DNA of 64,000 bases from Harmothoe impar. Its lineage: Eukaryota > Annelida > Polychaeta > Phyllodocida > Polynoidae. The notes under the pieces are model-generated. The model was not told the DNA's origin. It did not search any database and saw only the letters and a list, made by a program, of their open reading frames with translations. The DNA is taken from assembly GCA_947462335.1 (NCBI GenBank), contig OX381704.1:122932004-122996003 (forward strand), read 5' to 3'. Position numbers and translations under genes: made by a program. Below, piece after piece: positions 12,546 to 24,305 of the stretch (positions are counted from its first letter, which is position 1; every line of letters starts with the position of its first letter).

Positions 12546-12920
12546 AGGGATTGCGCATTCAAATGTTTTCTCTAAGTTATCTTAAAAGCACATAATCTTA
12601 AATGAGCTCCCTGAATTTTAGATGTGTGCCCTATAATGATGTGCATTCTGCAAAGCATCATGCAGATCCTACGAGGCTGATAAAAAGTGGCACTCTCACC
12701 ATTAAAGTGGCATAATCACTCACACTTCTAGTACTGTTCTAAACTATTATGTGGTAAGTGAGAATGCCCCTTTAAGGAGGTAGTCTACAGGGGAGGGGAG
12801 TGAGAGATGTAGTATAACTTACTTAGCTCCAGAGCAGGGTTACAGTGTGGTAGGAGTGGGTGCAGCAGGGAGGTCAGGTGCAGTGGGGTGTGACCAGCGA
12901 CTGTCTGTACGTGTGTACTG
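12546..12920 (+). repeat. Linker b and lead-in, unit 1
   Basis: Includes the left inverted arm 12726-12778 (TTCTAGTACTGTTCT to CCCCTTTAAGG), which pairs with 13833-13893 across satellite c. TTAA lies at 12772-12775. The lead-in 12779-12920 is present in every unit. No coding potential is recognised. Confidence 0.85.
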
Positions 12921-13685
12921 TAGGTAGGTATAGTGGACTCCTGATGCCTCCTACCCCCTACAGTGTACTGCCTCCGTGGTGTGTGATTGTACATGGGTAG
13001 GCCTACTATATGTAAGCAGTAGGTATAGTGGACTCCTGATACCTCCTACCCCCTACACTGTACTGCCTCCGTGGTGTGTGACCACTAGCTGTCTAGTGTA
13101 CATGGGTAGGCCTACTATATGTAAGCGGTAGGTATAGTGGACTCCTGATACCTCCTACCCCCTACACTGTACTGCCTCTGTGGTGTGTGATTGTACATGG
13201 GTAGGCCTACTATATGTAAGCAGTAGGTATAGTGGACTCCTGATACCTCCTACCCCCTACAGTGTACTGCCTCTGTGGTGTGTGACCACTAGCTGTCTAG
13301 TGTACATGGGTAGGCCTACTATATGTAAGCGGTAGGTATAGTGGACTCCTGATACCTCCTACCCCCTACACTGTACTGCCTCTGTGGTGTCTAGTGTACA
13401 TGGGTAGGCCTACTATATGTAAGCTGTAGGTATAGTGGACTCCTGATACCTCCTACCCCCTACAGTGTACTGCCTCTGTGGTGTGTGATTGTACGAGGGT
13501 AGGCCTACTATATGTAAGCGGTAGGTATAGTGGACTCCTGATGCCTCCTTCCCCCTACAGTGTACTGCCTCCGTGGTGTGTGACCACTAGGTGTCTAGTG
13601 TACATGGGTAGGCCTACTATATGTAAGCGGTAGGTATAGTGGACTCCTGATGCCTCCTACCCCCTACAGTGTACTGCCTGCGTGG
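12921..13685 (+). repeat. 94-109-bp satellite c, unit 1
   Basis: About seven units. Three length classes differ only in the segment between CCGTGGTGT and GTACATGGGTAGG: 109 bp with GTGACCACTAG, about 95 bp with GTGATT, and about 94 bp with CTAGT. Each unit contains the palindrome GTAGGCCTAC, a pyrimidine tract ending CCCCCTACAG or CCCCCTACAC, and ATATGTAAGC, which resembles a splice donor. Confidence 0.94.
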
Positions 13686-14250
13686 TGCATGTGTAGTCAG
13701 GATGTTATGTGCTGCAGGTAGCGACCACTGTCTATGTACATGGGTACTGTAAGTGAGGTGTAGGTGGAGTGCTCCTGGTCCCTGACACCTCCATGATGTG
13801 TATAATGTGTACTATTCCTCCTCCCGTTCAGTCCTTAAAGGGGCATTCTCACCACTCACACTTACCACATAGCAGACTAGAACAGTACTAGAATTCCTCC
13901 TCCCGTTCAGTCCTTAACCACTAAAGTTCGGGTGACTCCTCCCACCTAGTACTAGAGTTAGACCCCATGCAGCCTATTATGTGGGACACTCCGTCTCTCA
14001 TTCTCTACACTGTGCAGACCTCCCTGTCACAAGGAGTAGACAACGCCCTATAGTGGGGACCTGTATCCAACCCTCTACATGGTAGCTGTGGTGGAGTGTA
14101 GAGTCTCCCTTCTAGAAGTGTACAGCTTAATCCTATAGTAGGGACCTATCTGGTTTTGACATGGTAGCTGTGGTGGTGGACTGTGGAGTATTCCATCTAG
14201 AAGTGTACAGCGTCCTATAGTTGGGATGTTTCTGGTACCAACCCTCTATG
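13686..14250 (+). repeat. Linker d and outer left arm, unit 1
   Basis: 13833-13893 is the right inverted arm facing linker b. CCTCCTCCCGTTCAGTCCTTAA occurs twice directly (about 13817 and 13894), bracketing that arm, with TTAA at 13835-13838 and 13914-13917. From about 14049 the sequence (GGGGACCTGTATCCAACCC, TACATGGTAGCTGTGGT, GTGTACAGCTTAATCCTA) is the inverted counterpart of the end of module h near 19010-19130. Confidence 0.85.
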
Positions 14251-14948
14251 TGGTAGTAGTGTAAAGTCCTCCCTCTAGATGTTAACAGTGTTATGTAGAG
14301 TGGCCCTTTCTAGTGTCAGGCCTCTATGTGGTAGTAGTGCAGTCCTCCCTCTAGATGTTAACAGTGTTATGTAGAGTGGCCCTTTCTAGTGTCAGGCCTC
14401 TATGTGGTAGTAGTGTAGAGTCCTCCCTCTAGATGTTAACAGTGTTCTGTAGAGTGGCCCTTTCTAGTGTCAGGCCTCTATGTGGTAGTAGTGTAAAGTC
14501 CTCCCTCTAGATGTTAACAGTGTTATGTAGAGTGGCCCTTTCTAGTGTCAGGCCTCTATGTGGTAGTAGTGCAGTCCTCCCTCTAGATGTTAACAGTGTT
14601 ATGTAGAGTGGCCCTTTCTGGTGTCAGGCCTCTATGTGGTAGTAGTGTAGAGTCCTCCCTCTAGATGTTAACAGTGTTCTGTAGAGTGGCCCTTTCTAGT
14701 GTCAGGCCTCTATGTGGTAGTAGTGTAAAGTCCTCCCTCTAGATGTTAACAGTGTTATGTAGAGTGGCCGTTTCTAGTGTCAGGCCTCTATGTGGTAGTA
14801 GTGTAGAGTCCTCCCTCTAGATGTTAAGAGTGTTATGTAGAGTGGCCCTTTCTGGTGTCAGGCCTCTATGTGGTAGTAGTGTAGAGTCCTCCCTCTAGAT
14901 GTTAACAGTGTTCTGTAGAGTGGCCCTTTCTAGTGTCAGGCCTCTATG
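14251..14948 (+). repeat. 78-bp satellite e, unit 1 (nine copies)
   Basis: The unit carries CTCTATGTGGTAGTAGTGTA, then CCTCCCTCTAGATGTTAACA, then GAGTGGCCCTTTCTAGTGTC. A 74-bp form has GTGCAGTCC. Variants A/C in GTTATGT/GTTCTGT alternate in a nonrandom order. A single-copy homologue is present in the opposite arm h (minus strand near 18975-19025), so the array arose by amplifying one arm segment. Confidence 0.94.
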
Positions 14949-15218
14949 TGGTTGCTGATGTGTGAACCACCCTGGGTGTTGTCGGTATGAACACCACTGC
15001 TGCCCTGTAACCAGGCTGGTGTGTCATGGGTGCATCCTGCACTCTATGTTACATTAACTAGGTCTGTTTAAGTGAAATAAGTACAAGAAGAACCAGCCAG
15101 GAATGTGGGACAGTGTGTGTGTGGTTGGAGGCCAGTCAGTCCTGGGGCTCAGCATGGGGCTATTGTATTCAGAAGGGGGGGGAGGCGTGTTCAGAGGCCA
15201 CTGTACTCTCTAAAGATC
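14949..15218 (+). repeat. Inner left arm f, unit 1
   Basis: Contains TTAACTAGGTCTGT, GGGACAGTGTGTGTGTGGTTGG and CAGTCAGTCCTGGGGCTCAG. These pair with the minus strand of h (TTAACTAGGTCTGTATAAG, GGACAGTGTGTATCTGGGTG, GTCACAGTGCTCAG). The end, GGAGGCGTGTTCAGAGGCCACTG in two overlapping halves, is an inverted copy of a g-satellite unit, so the array edge can form a hairpin. Confidence 0.85.
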
Positions 15219-18200
15219 TCCCCCCAGTGCCACTAGTACCCCCTGAACATCCCCCCCCCTGTGCCACTAGTACCCTCTGAACACCCCCCCCCATGCCACT
15301 AGTACCCTCTGAACACCCCCCCCATGCCACTAGTACCCTCTGAACACCCCCCCCCCACTAGTACCCTCTGAACATCCCCCCATGCCACTAGTACCCTCTG
15401 AACATCCCCCTAGTGCCACTAGTACCCTCTGAACATCCCCCCCATGTCACTAGTACCCTTTGAACATCCCCCCCCCATGCCACTAGTACCCTCTGAACAT
15501 CCCCCCATGCCACTAGTACCCTTTGAACATCCCCCCCCATGCCACTAGTACCCTCTGAACATCCCCCCCAGTGCCACTAGTACCCTCTGAACATCCCCCC
15601 CTCCATGCCACTAGTACCCTCTGAACATCCCCCCCATGCCACTAGTACCCTCTGAACATCCCCCCAGTGCCACTAGTACCCTCTGAACACCCCCCCCCAT
15701 GCCACTAGTACCCTCTGAACATCCCCCCAGTGCCACTAGTACCCTCTGAACACCCCCCCCCCATGCCACTAGTACCCTCTGAACACCCCCCCCTCCCCAG
15801 TGCCACTAGTACCCCCTGAACATCCCCCCCCAGTGCCACTAGTACCCTCTGAACATCCCCCCAGTGCCACTAGTACCCCCTGAACATCCCCCCCCTGTGC
15901 CACTAGTACCCTCTGAATATCCCCCCAGTGCCACTAGTACCCTCTGAACATCCCCCCATGTCACTAGTACCCTCTGAACATCCCCCCCCATGCCACTAGT
16001 GCCCTCTGAACACCCCCCCCCAGTGCCACTAGTACCCCCTGAATATCCCCCCCCCTGTGCCACTAGTACCCTCTGAATATCCCCCCAGTGCCACTAGTAC
16101 CCTCTGAACATCCCCCCATGTCACTAGTACCCTCTGAACATCCCCCCCCATGCCACTAGTACCCTCTGAACACCCCCTCCTCTGTGCCACTAGTACCCTC
16201 TGAACATCCCCCCCCCAATGCCACTAGTACCCTCTGAATATCCCCCCAGTGCCACTAGTAACCCATGAACACCCCCCCCCCCCAGTGCCACTAGTACCCT
16301 CTGAACATCCCGCCAGTGCCACTAGTAGCCCCTGAACACCCCCCCCCCCCCCAGTGCCACTAGTACCCTCTGAACATCCCCGCCAGTGCCACTAGTACCC
16401 TCTGAACATCCCCGCCAGTGCCACTAGTACCCTCTGAACACCTGCCAGTGCCACTAGTACCCTCTGAACACCTGCCAGTGCCACTAGTACCCTCTGAATA
16501 TTCCCCCAGTGCCACTAGTAACCCCTGAACACCCCCCCCCCCCAATGCCACTAGTACCCTCTGAACATCCCGCCAGTGCCACTAGTACCCTCTGAACATC
16601 CCCCCAGTGCCACTGGTACCCTCTGAATATCCCCCCAGTGCCACTAGTAACCCCTGAACACCCCCCCCCCAGTGCCACTAGTACCCTCTGAACACCCGCC
16701 AGTGCCACTAGTACCCTCTGAACATCCCGCCAGTGCCACTAGTACCCTCTGAACATCCCCCCAGTGCCACTAGTACCCCCTGAACACCCCCCCCAGTGCC
16801 ACTAGTACCCTCTGAACATCCCCCCCCAGTGCCACTAGTACCCTCTGAACATCCCGCCAGTGCCACTAGTACCCTCTGAACATCCCCCCAGTGCCACTAG
16901 TACCCCCTGAACACCCCCCCCCCCAGTGCCACTAGTACCCTCTGAACATCCCGCCAGTGCCACTAGTACCCTCTGAACATCCCCCCAGTGCCACTAGTAC
17001 CCCCTGAACACCCCCCCCCCCCCAGTGCCACTAGTACCCTCTGAATATCCCCCCAGTGCCACTAGTACCCCCTGAACACCCCCCCCCCAGTGCCACTAGT
17101 ACCCTCTGAACATCCCCCCAGTGCCACTAGTAACCCCTGAACACCCCCCCCCCAAGTGCCACTAGTACCCTCTGAACATCCCGCCAGTGCCACTAGTACC
17201 CTCTGAATATCCCGCCAGTGCCACTAGTACCCTCTGAACACCCCCCCCTCAGTGCCACTAGTACCCCCTGAACACCCCCCCAGTGCCACTAGTACCCTCT
17301 GAATATCCCCCCAGTGCCACTAGTACCCCCTGAACACCCCCCCCCCCATGCTACAGTACTCTCTGAACATCCCCCTAGTGCCACTAGTACCCTCTGAACA
17401 CCCCCCCCAAGTGCCACTAGTACCCCCTGAACACCCCCCCAGTGCCACTAGTACCCTCTGAACATCTCCCCCTGTGCCACTAGTACCCCCTGAACACCCC
17501 CCCCCCCAGTGCCACTAGTACCCTCTGAATATCCCCCCAGTGCCACTAGTACCCCCTGAACACCCCCCCCCCCAGTGCCACTAGTACCCTCTGAACATCC
17601 CCCCAGTGCCACTAGGACCCTCTGAACATCCCCCCCCAGTGCCACTGGTACCCTCTGAACATCCCGCCAGTGCCACTAGTACCCTCTGAATATCCCGCCA
17701 GTGCCACTAGTACCCTCTGAACACCCCCCCCCCCAGTGCCACTAGTACCCCCTGAACACCCCCCCAGTGCCACTAGTACCCTCTGAATATCCCCCCAGTG
17801 CCACTAGTACCCCCTGAACACCCCCCCCCCCATGCTACAGTACTCTCTGAACATCCCCCCAGTGCCACTAGTACCCCCTGAACACCCCCCCCCCCCAGTG
17901 CCACTAGTACCCTCTGAACATCCCCCCATGCCACTAGGACCCTCTGAACATCCCCCCAGTGCCACTAGGACCCTCTGAACATCCCCCCCCAGTGCCACTG
18001 GTACCCTCTAAACATCCCGCCAGTGCCACTAGTAACCCCTGAACACCCCCCCCCCCCCAGTGCCACTAATACCCTCTGAATATCCCCCCAGTGCCACTAG
18101 GACCCTCTGAACATCCCCCCCCATGCCACTAGTGCCCTCTGAACATCCCCCCATGCCACTAGTGCCCTCTGAACATCCCCCCATGCCACTAGGACCCTCT

Positions 18201-18327
18201 GAACATCCCCCCAGTGCCACTGGTGCCCTCTGAACATCCCCCCAGCGCCACTGGTACCCTCTGAACACCCCCCCCCCCCTCAGTGCCACTAGTACCCTCT
18301 GAACATTCCCCCAGCGCCACTGGTACC
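15219..18327 (+). repeat. 31-bp C-rich satellite g, unit 1
   Basis: About 100 units of CAGTGCCACTAGTACCCTCT followed by GAACAT and a C run of 5 to 14. Variants include GAATAT, CCGCCAGTG, TAACCCCTGAACAC and AGGACC. It resembles the unit-5 array in variant content and differs from units 2-4. The minus strand is a near-continuous series of G runs spaced by about 25 bp. Gly/Ser/Val-rich minus-strand open frames (CSEGTSGTGG-like) are by-products. Confidence 0.96.
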
Positions 18328-19130
18328 AAGGAGTACCGTGTGATTCCCCTCCCCACCCTCCCCCCACTCCCTCCATGATACAACAACCTCAAGCTGAGCA
18401 CTGTGACTGACGTGGCTCCCACCCAGATACACACTGTCCTACATACCTAGATTTGTCTTGTTGTATTTTTCTCTACTTATACAGACCTAGTTAACAAACT
18501 GTGAGGCACAGGATCCATCCATGACACGGTAGACTGGACACACAGCAGCAGCAGTGTTCACAACACCGTGTATAGAAGCCTCATACTACAAAGGGCCTCA
18601 CCATAGGAAGCTGTCTACACTGAAAATCCATAGGTTGAAAGGGTTAGTCAGTACAGACTAACCCAGGTTGGTCATATGAGTGTTAGTCACAATGGCAAAG
18701 TTATATTCAAAAATGACCAAGGGGTCAGTCAGTAGTGGCTAACCTAGGTCCATCATTGGTGTGTTGTATTTGTATACCACTAGTTGGGGCCACCTGTGAT
18801 GACCACTCAGTGACTCCCCCTGGAACTAAAAAGACTAAGGTGGGTTGATCAGTAGTGACCAACTTGACAATAAGAACTAATCTAGGGTGGTCGTATAGGG
18901 AGCCAAAAAATGACTAACTAGGTTAGGCACAAGTGACTGAGAGGTTGGGTGTATAGGGAGCCTAGGAATATCAGTGTACATCTATAGGGAAGACACCACT
19001 ACCATGTATAGGATGGTACAAGAAAGGTCCCAACTATACTAGGATTAAGCTGTACACCTCTAGAAGGAACACACCACAGTCTACTACAGCTACCGTGTAG
19101 ACGCCTAATACTGAAAGGTCCCAACTATAA
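18328..19130 (-). repeat. Right arm h, unit 1
   Basis: Inverted counterpart of d-outer plus f, without the e amplification. Matching order on the minus strand: CAACTATAGTTGGGACC-like start, CTACATGGTAGCTGTAGTAG, GTGTACAGCTTAATCC, GTACCATCCTATACATGG, then TTAACTAGGTCTGTATAAG and GGACAGTGTGTATC. About 18640-18960 holds GGTTAGTCAGTACAGACTAACC-type short inverted words (in two halves) not found in the left arm. No coding potential. Confidence 0.85.
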
Positions 19131-19724
19131 GACACTGTTTACTTGATTTGATTTGAATTTCTTTTATTTATCCTGGCAGGATGCATGGCCTGGCAGACCG
19201 TTTTATACAAATACCAGCATTTTTCCGATATGCGGAAGTTAATAAAGGCAATTAAGCCTGCGATGGTATAATAGGAAAACACACATTTTGGTGTGTGTTC
19301 CTATTTTATATAACTTACCTAATCGGTTACTATCAAAGTTATGAGGTTAGAATTTGTTATTAGGATAATGATCTGTTCTGGATGTGTTTTGTGTTCAATA
19401 TTAGAATTGTGTGTTGCTACCTTCGCTCCAAGGAGAATGTGGTGGCCGACTTCATTTCGAGGTTGTCCTACCCAGGTGTAGCCCAGATTGATCCCCCGTT
19501 CTCCCTCTGTTGTTACAGACCGACACCGGCTAGAAGCAGAGTTGGTGCGCCTCCAGGACATGGCACTGGCATCCTCCACGAAACTCACCAGGAAGTCACA
19601 GTGGAAACACTTCTATGAGTTCTGCGCTCGCTACGACCTGTCACCTATACCATGTGACTCAAAAACCTTGTGCCTCTATATCAAGCATATGTGCCTGAAG
19701 TTCAAATAATCTTCCATCACGCAG
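19131..19724 (+). pseudogene. DIRS-like RT/RNase H end and YR start, unit 1
   Basis: Two overlapping frames are seen. The frame from 19382 holds CYLRSKENVVADFISR, which fits the C-terminal end of a retroelement RNase H domain (ADxxSR). The frame from 19488 holds a SAM-like N-terminal region of a tyrosine recombinase (KSQWKHFYEFCARYDLSPIP) ending in TAA after KFK. The RT-RH then YR order is that of DIRS/Ngaro elements. The copy is cut at 19724 and fused to satellite. At 19271-19304 a near-perfect 14-bp stem hairpin (ATAGGAAAACACAC / GTGTGTGTTCCTAT) precedes the frames. Confidence 0.75.
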
Positions 19725-21212
19725 TCACCTACAGCATTGTCATGTCACCTACAGTGTTGTCACGTCACCTACAGCATTGTAACGTCACCTACAGCGTTGT
19801 CACGTCACCTACAGCATTGTCACGTCACCTACAGCATTCTCACGTCACCTACAGCATTGTAACGTCACCTACAGCATTGTCACGTCACCTACAGCATTGT
19901 CATGTCACCTACAGTGTTGTCACGTCACCTACAGTGTTGTCACGTCACCTACAGCATTGTAACGTCACCTACAGTGTTGTCACGTCACCTACAGCACTGT
20001 CACGTCACCTACAGTGTTGTCACGTTACCTACAGCATTGTAACGTCACCTACAGCGTTGTCATGTCACCTACAGTGTTGTCACGTCACCTTCAGCATTGT
20101 AACGTCACCTACAGCGTTGTCACGTCACCTACAGCATTGTCACGTCACCTACAGCATTGTCACATCACCTACAGCATTGTCACGTCACCTACAGCATTGT
20201 CACGTCACCTACTGTGTTGTCACGTCACCTACAGCATTGTCACCTCACCTACAGCGTTGTCACGTCACCTAGAGCATTGTCAGGTCACCTACTGTGTTGT
20301 CACGTCACCTACAGCATTGTCACGTCACCTACAGCGTTGTCACGTCACCTACAGAGTTATCAAGTCGACTAAAGCGTTGTCACGTCACCTACAGTATTGT
20401 CATGTCAGCTGCAGTGTTGTCACGTCACCTACAGCGTTGTCACCTCACCTACAGCAATGTCACATCGACTAAAGCGCGGTCACGTTTTTATATTCTCAAA
20501 TAGTATATCACAGCTGGAAGAGACCCCTACAGCATTGTCACATCACCTACAGCATTGTCATGTCACCTACAGCATTGTCACGTCACCTACAGCATTGTCA
20601 CGTCACCTACAGCATTGTCACGTCACCTACAGCATTGTCACATCACCTACAGCATTGTCACGTCACCTACAGCATTGTCACATCACCTACAGCTTTGTCA
20701 CGTCATCTACAGCATTGTCACATCACCTACAGCATTGTCACGTCACCTACAGCATTGTCACGTCACCTACAGCACTGTCACGTCACCTACAGCATTGTCA
20801 CGTCACCTACAGCATTGTCACGTCACCTACAGCATTGTCACGTCACCTACAGCATTGTCACGTCACCTACAGCATTGTCACGTCACCTACAGCATTGTCA
20901 CGTCACCTACAGCACTGTCACGTCACCTACAGCATTGTCACGTCACCTACAGCACTGTCACGTCACCTACAGCATTGTCACGTCACCTACAGCATTGTCA
21001 CGTCACCTACAGCATTGTCACGTCACCTACAGCACTGTCACGTCACCTACAGCATTGTCACGTCACCTACAGCATTGTCACGTCACCTACAGCACTGTCA
21101 CGTCACCTACAGCATAGCCATGTCACCTACAGTGTTGTCAGTTTACCTACTGTGTTGTCAGTTCACCTACAGCATTTCCACGTCACCTACAGCATTGTCA
21201 CATCACTTACAG
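19725..21212 (+). repeat. 20-bp satellite array, unit 2
   Basis: About 74 units, island at about 20484-20532. It shares with units 3 and 5 the block GTATTGTCATGTCAGCTGCAG before the island. The right half is unusually homogeneous (long runs of the pure consensus, 20740-21090), pointing to recent local expansion. Confidence 0.96.
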
Positions 21213-21584
21213 AGGGATTGCGCATTCAAATGTTTTCTCTAAGTTATCTGAAAAGCACATAATCTTAAATGAGCTCCCTGAATTTTAGATGTGTGCCCTA
21301 TAATGATGTGCATACTGCAAAGCATCATGCCGATCCTACGAGGCTGATAAAAAGTGGCACTCTCACCATTAAAGTGTCATAATCACTCACAATTCTAGTA
21401 CTGTTCTAGTCTACTATGTGGTAAGTGATAATGCCCCTTTAAGGAGGTAGTCTACAGGGGAGGGGAGTGAGAGATGTAGTATAACTTACTTAGCTCCAGG
21501 GCAGGGTTACAGTGTGGTAGGAGTGGGTGCAGCAGGGAGATCAGGTGCAGTGGGGTGTGACCAGCGACTGTCTGTACGTGTGTA
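21213..21584 (+). repeat. Linker b and lead-in, unit 2
   Basis: Same layout as unit 1, but the inverted arm reads GTTCTAGTCTACTATGTGG (as in unit 3) rather than GTTCTAAACTATTATGTGG (units 1, 4, 5). This splits the units into two subfamilies for this module. Confidence 0.85.
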
Positions 21585-22921
21585 CTGTAGGTAGGTATAG
21601 TGGACTCCTGATACCTCCTACCCCCTACAGCGTACTGCCTCCGTGGTGTGTGACCACTAGGTGTCTATTGTACATGGGTAGGCCTACTATATGTAAGCGG
21701 TAGGTATAGTGGACTCCTGATACCTCCTACCCCCTACACTGTACTGCCTCTGTGGTGTGTGACCACTAGGTGTCTATTGTACATGGGTAGGCCTACTATA
21801 TGTAAGCGGTAGGTATAGTGGACTCCTGATACCTCCTACCCCCTACACTGTACTGCCTCCGTGGTGTGTGACCACTAGGTGTCTATTGTACATGGGTAGG
21901 CCTACTATATGTAAGCGGTAGGTATAGTGGACTCCTGATACCTCCTACCCCCTACAGTGTACTGCCTCCGTGGTGTGTGACCACTAGGTGTCTATTGTAC
22001 ATGGGTAGGCCTACTATATGTAAGCGGTAGGTATAGTGGACTCCTGATACCTCCTACCCCCTACACTGTACTGCCTCTGTGGTGTGTGACCACTAGGTGT
22101 CTATTGTACATGGGTAGGCCTACTATATGTAAGCGGTAGGTATAGTGGACTCCTGATACCTCCTACCCCCTACACTGTACTGCCTCCGTGGTGTGTGACC
22201 ACTAGGTGTCTATTGTACATGGGTAGGCCTACTATATGTAAGCGGTAGGTATAGTGGACTCCTGATACCTCCTACCCCCTACACTGTACTGCCTCTGTGG
22301 TGTCTAGTGTACATGGGTAGGCCTACTATATGTAAGCTGTAGGTATAGTGGACTCCTGATACCTCCTACCCCCTACACTGTACTGCCTCCGTGGTGTCTA
22401 GTGTACATGGGTAGGCCTACTATATGTAAGCTGTAGGTATAGTGGACTCCTGATACCTCCTACCCCCTACACTGTACTGCCTCTGTGGTGTCTAGTGTAC
22501 ATGGGTAGGCCTACTATATGTAAGCGGTAGGTATAGTGGACTCCTGATGCCTCCTACCCCCACAGTGTACTGCCTCTGTGGTGTGTGATTGTACATGGGT
22601 AGGCCTACTATATGTAAGCTGTAGGTATAGTGGACTCCTGATGCCTCCTACCCCCACAGTGTACTGCCTCTGTGGTGTGTGATTGTACATGGGTAGGCGT
22701 ACTATATGTAAGCGGTAGGTATAGTGGACTCCTGATGCCTCCTACCCCCACAGTGTACTGCCTCTGTGGTGTGTGATTGTACATGGGTAGGCCTACTATA
22801 TGTAAGCGGTAGGTATAGTGGACTCCTGATGCCTCCTACCCCCTACACTGTACTGCCTCAGTGGTGTGTGATTGTACATGGGTAGGCCTACTATATGTAA
22901 GCTGTAGGTATAGTGGACTCC
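21585..22921 (+). repeat. Satellite c, unit 2, first block
   Basis: About 13 units. The first six are mostly the 109-bp class with period exactly 109 (for example 21701 to 21810); later units are the shorter classes. It breaks off inside a unit at about 22921. Confidence 0.94.
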
Positions 22922-23107
22922 TCTGTTCTAGTTCTACTATGTGGTAAGTGATAATGCCCCTTTAAGGAGGTAGTCTACAGGGGAGGGGAGTGAGAGATGT
23001 AGTATAACTTACTTAGCTCCAGGGCAGGGTTACAGTGTGGTAGGAGTGGGTGCAGCAGGGAGGTCAGGTGCAGTGGGGTGTGACCAGCGACTGTCTGTAC
23101 GTGTGTA
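22922..23107 (+). repeat. Second copy of linker b end inside satellite c
   Basis: From TGTTCTAGTTCTACTATGTGG onwards this repeats 21407-21590 nearly exactly, including the TTAAGGAGGTAGTCTACAGG lead-in. It shows an internal duplication of about 1.5 kb or an unequal exchange within unit 2. Confidence 0.9.
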
Positions 23108-23466
23108 CTGTAGGTAGGTATAGTGGACTCCTGATACCTCCTACACCCTACACTGTACTGCCTCCGTGGTGTGTGACCACTAGCTGTCTAGTGTACATGG
23201 GTAGGCCTACTATATGTAAGCAGTAGGTATAGTGGACTCCTGATACCTCCTACCCCCTACACTGTACTGCCTCTGTGGTGTCTATTGTACATGGGTAGGC
23301 CTACTATATGTAAGCGGTAGGTATAGTGGACTCCTGATACCTCCTACCCCCTACACTGTACTGCCTCCGTGGTGTCTAGTGTACATGGGTAGGCCTACTA
23401 TATGTAAGCTGTAGGTATAGTGGACTCCTGATACCTCCTACCCCCTACACTGTACTGCCTGCGTGG
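23108..23466 (+). repeat. Satellite c, unit 2, second block
   Basis: About three to four units, ending at the standard GCGTGGTGCATGTG edge shared with unit 1. Confidence 0.92.
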
Positions 23467-23834
23467 TGCATGTGTAGTCAGGATGTTATGTGCTGCAGGT
23501 AGCGACCACTGTCTATGTACATGGGTACTGTAAGTGAGGTGTAGGTGGAGTGCTCCTGGTCCCTGACACCTCCATGATGTGTATAATGTGTACTATTCCT
23601 CCTCCCGTTCAGTCCTTAAAGGGGCATTCTCACCACTCACACTTACCACATAGCAGACTAGAACAGTACTAGAATTCCTCCTCCCGTTCAGTCCTTAACC
23701 ACTAAAGTTCGGGTGACTCCTCCCACCTAGTACTAGAGGTAGACCCCATGCAGCCTATTATGTGGGACACTCCGTCTCTCATTCTCTACACTGTGCAGAC
23801 CTCCCTGTCACAAGGAGTAGACAACGCCCTATAG
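23467..23834 (+). repeat. Linker d, unit 2, left part
   Basis: As in unit 1, up to ACGCCCTATAG, where the foldback element is inserted. The other units read straight on to TGGGGACCTG. Confidence 0.88.
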
Positions 23835-24004
23835 GGTATTAGCGAGATGATCAGTGGGCAGCGCCATTTCCACTGGTCCTAGGTCTATTCCCAGTACTCA
23901 CAGCAACCAGCTTAGCCAAATCTCGTGGCCGAGATTAGGGTACAAACTGGGTGCAGGTATTGTGAATAGGTCATACCTGGACACTCCATATGTCATCTGT
24001 GTCC

Positions 24005-24070
24005 AGTATAGTGTAGTGGTTATAACAGTGGACTCACAGTCCAGAGGACCTAAGCTCAACTCCCCTTCAA
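24005..24070 (+). other. tRNA-like sequence, left arm of element A
   Basis: TAGTGTAGTGGTTATAACA matches the D-arm/A-box region of eukaryotic tRNA-Val (TAGTGTAGTGGTTATCAC). A TGGA/TCCA stem then encloses the loop CTCACAG, which would place anticodon CAC after U33, again valine. The T-arm/B-box part (AAGCTCAACTCCCC) is degraded. It is not expected to be a working tRNA because no complete acceptor stem is seen. Confidence 0.6.
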
Positions 24071-24305
24071 GCCACATCTAATGATTATTCCATCTAAAGA
24101 TAAGACTTTTTCCTTCTTCATATACCTACTACAGGAAACCAAGCATTTTCAGTCAAATACATATCAATCAAGTTAATTACATTTGTAAGGGAATGGAAAC
24201 AGAATAACACACTATTTGATCTTAACAAATCCTCAAGACTGGTACCCACTTCTACAAATTAAACTAAAATATGTAAGATACATATTTTTGACCAGTTTAG
24301 GCATA

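Noticed and set aside
15839..18434. Gly/Ser/Val-rich minus-strand frames in satellite g
   Set aside because: 31-bp repeat artefact; frames shift with every C-run length change.
19271..19304. Helitron 3' hairpin
   Set aside because: A good hairpin exists, but there is no CTRR end after it and no Helitron 5' TC end or Rep/helicase; it lies inside the DIRS-like segment.
19319..19588. Minus-strand 89-codon frame recurring in all five units (MSFVEDASAMSW)
   Set aside because: Antisense shadow of the DIRS-like recombinase frame; recurrence is explained by the tandem duplication.
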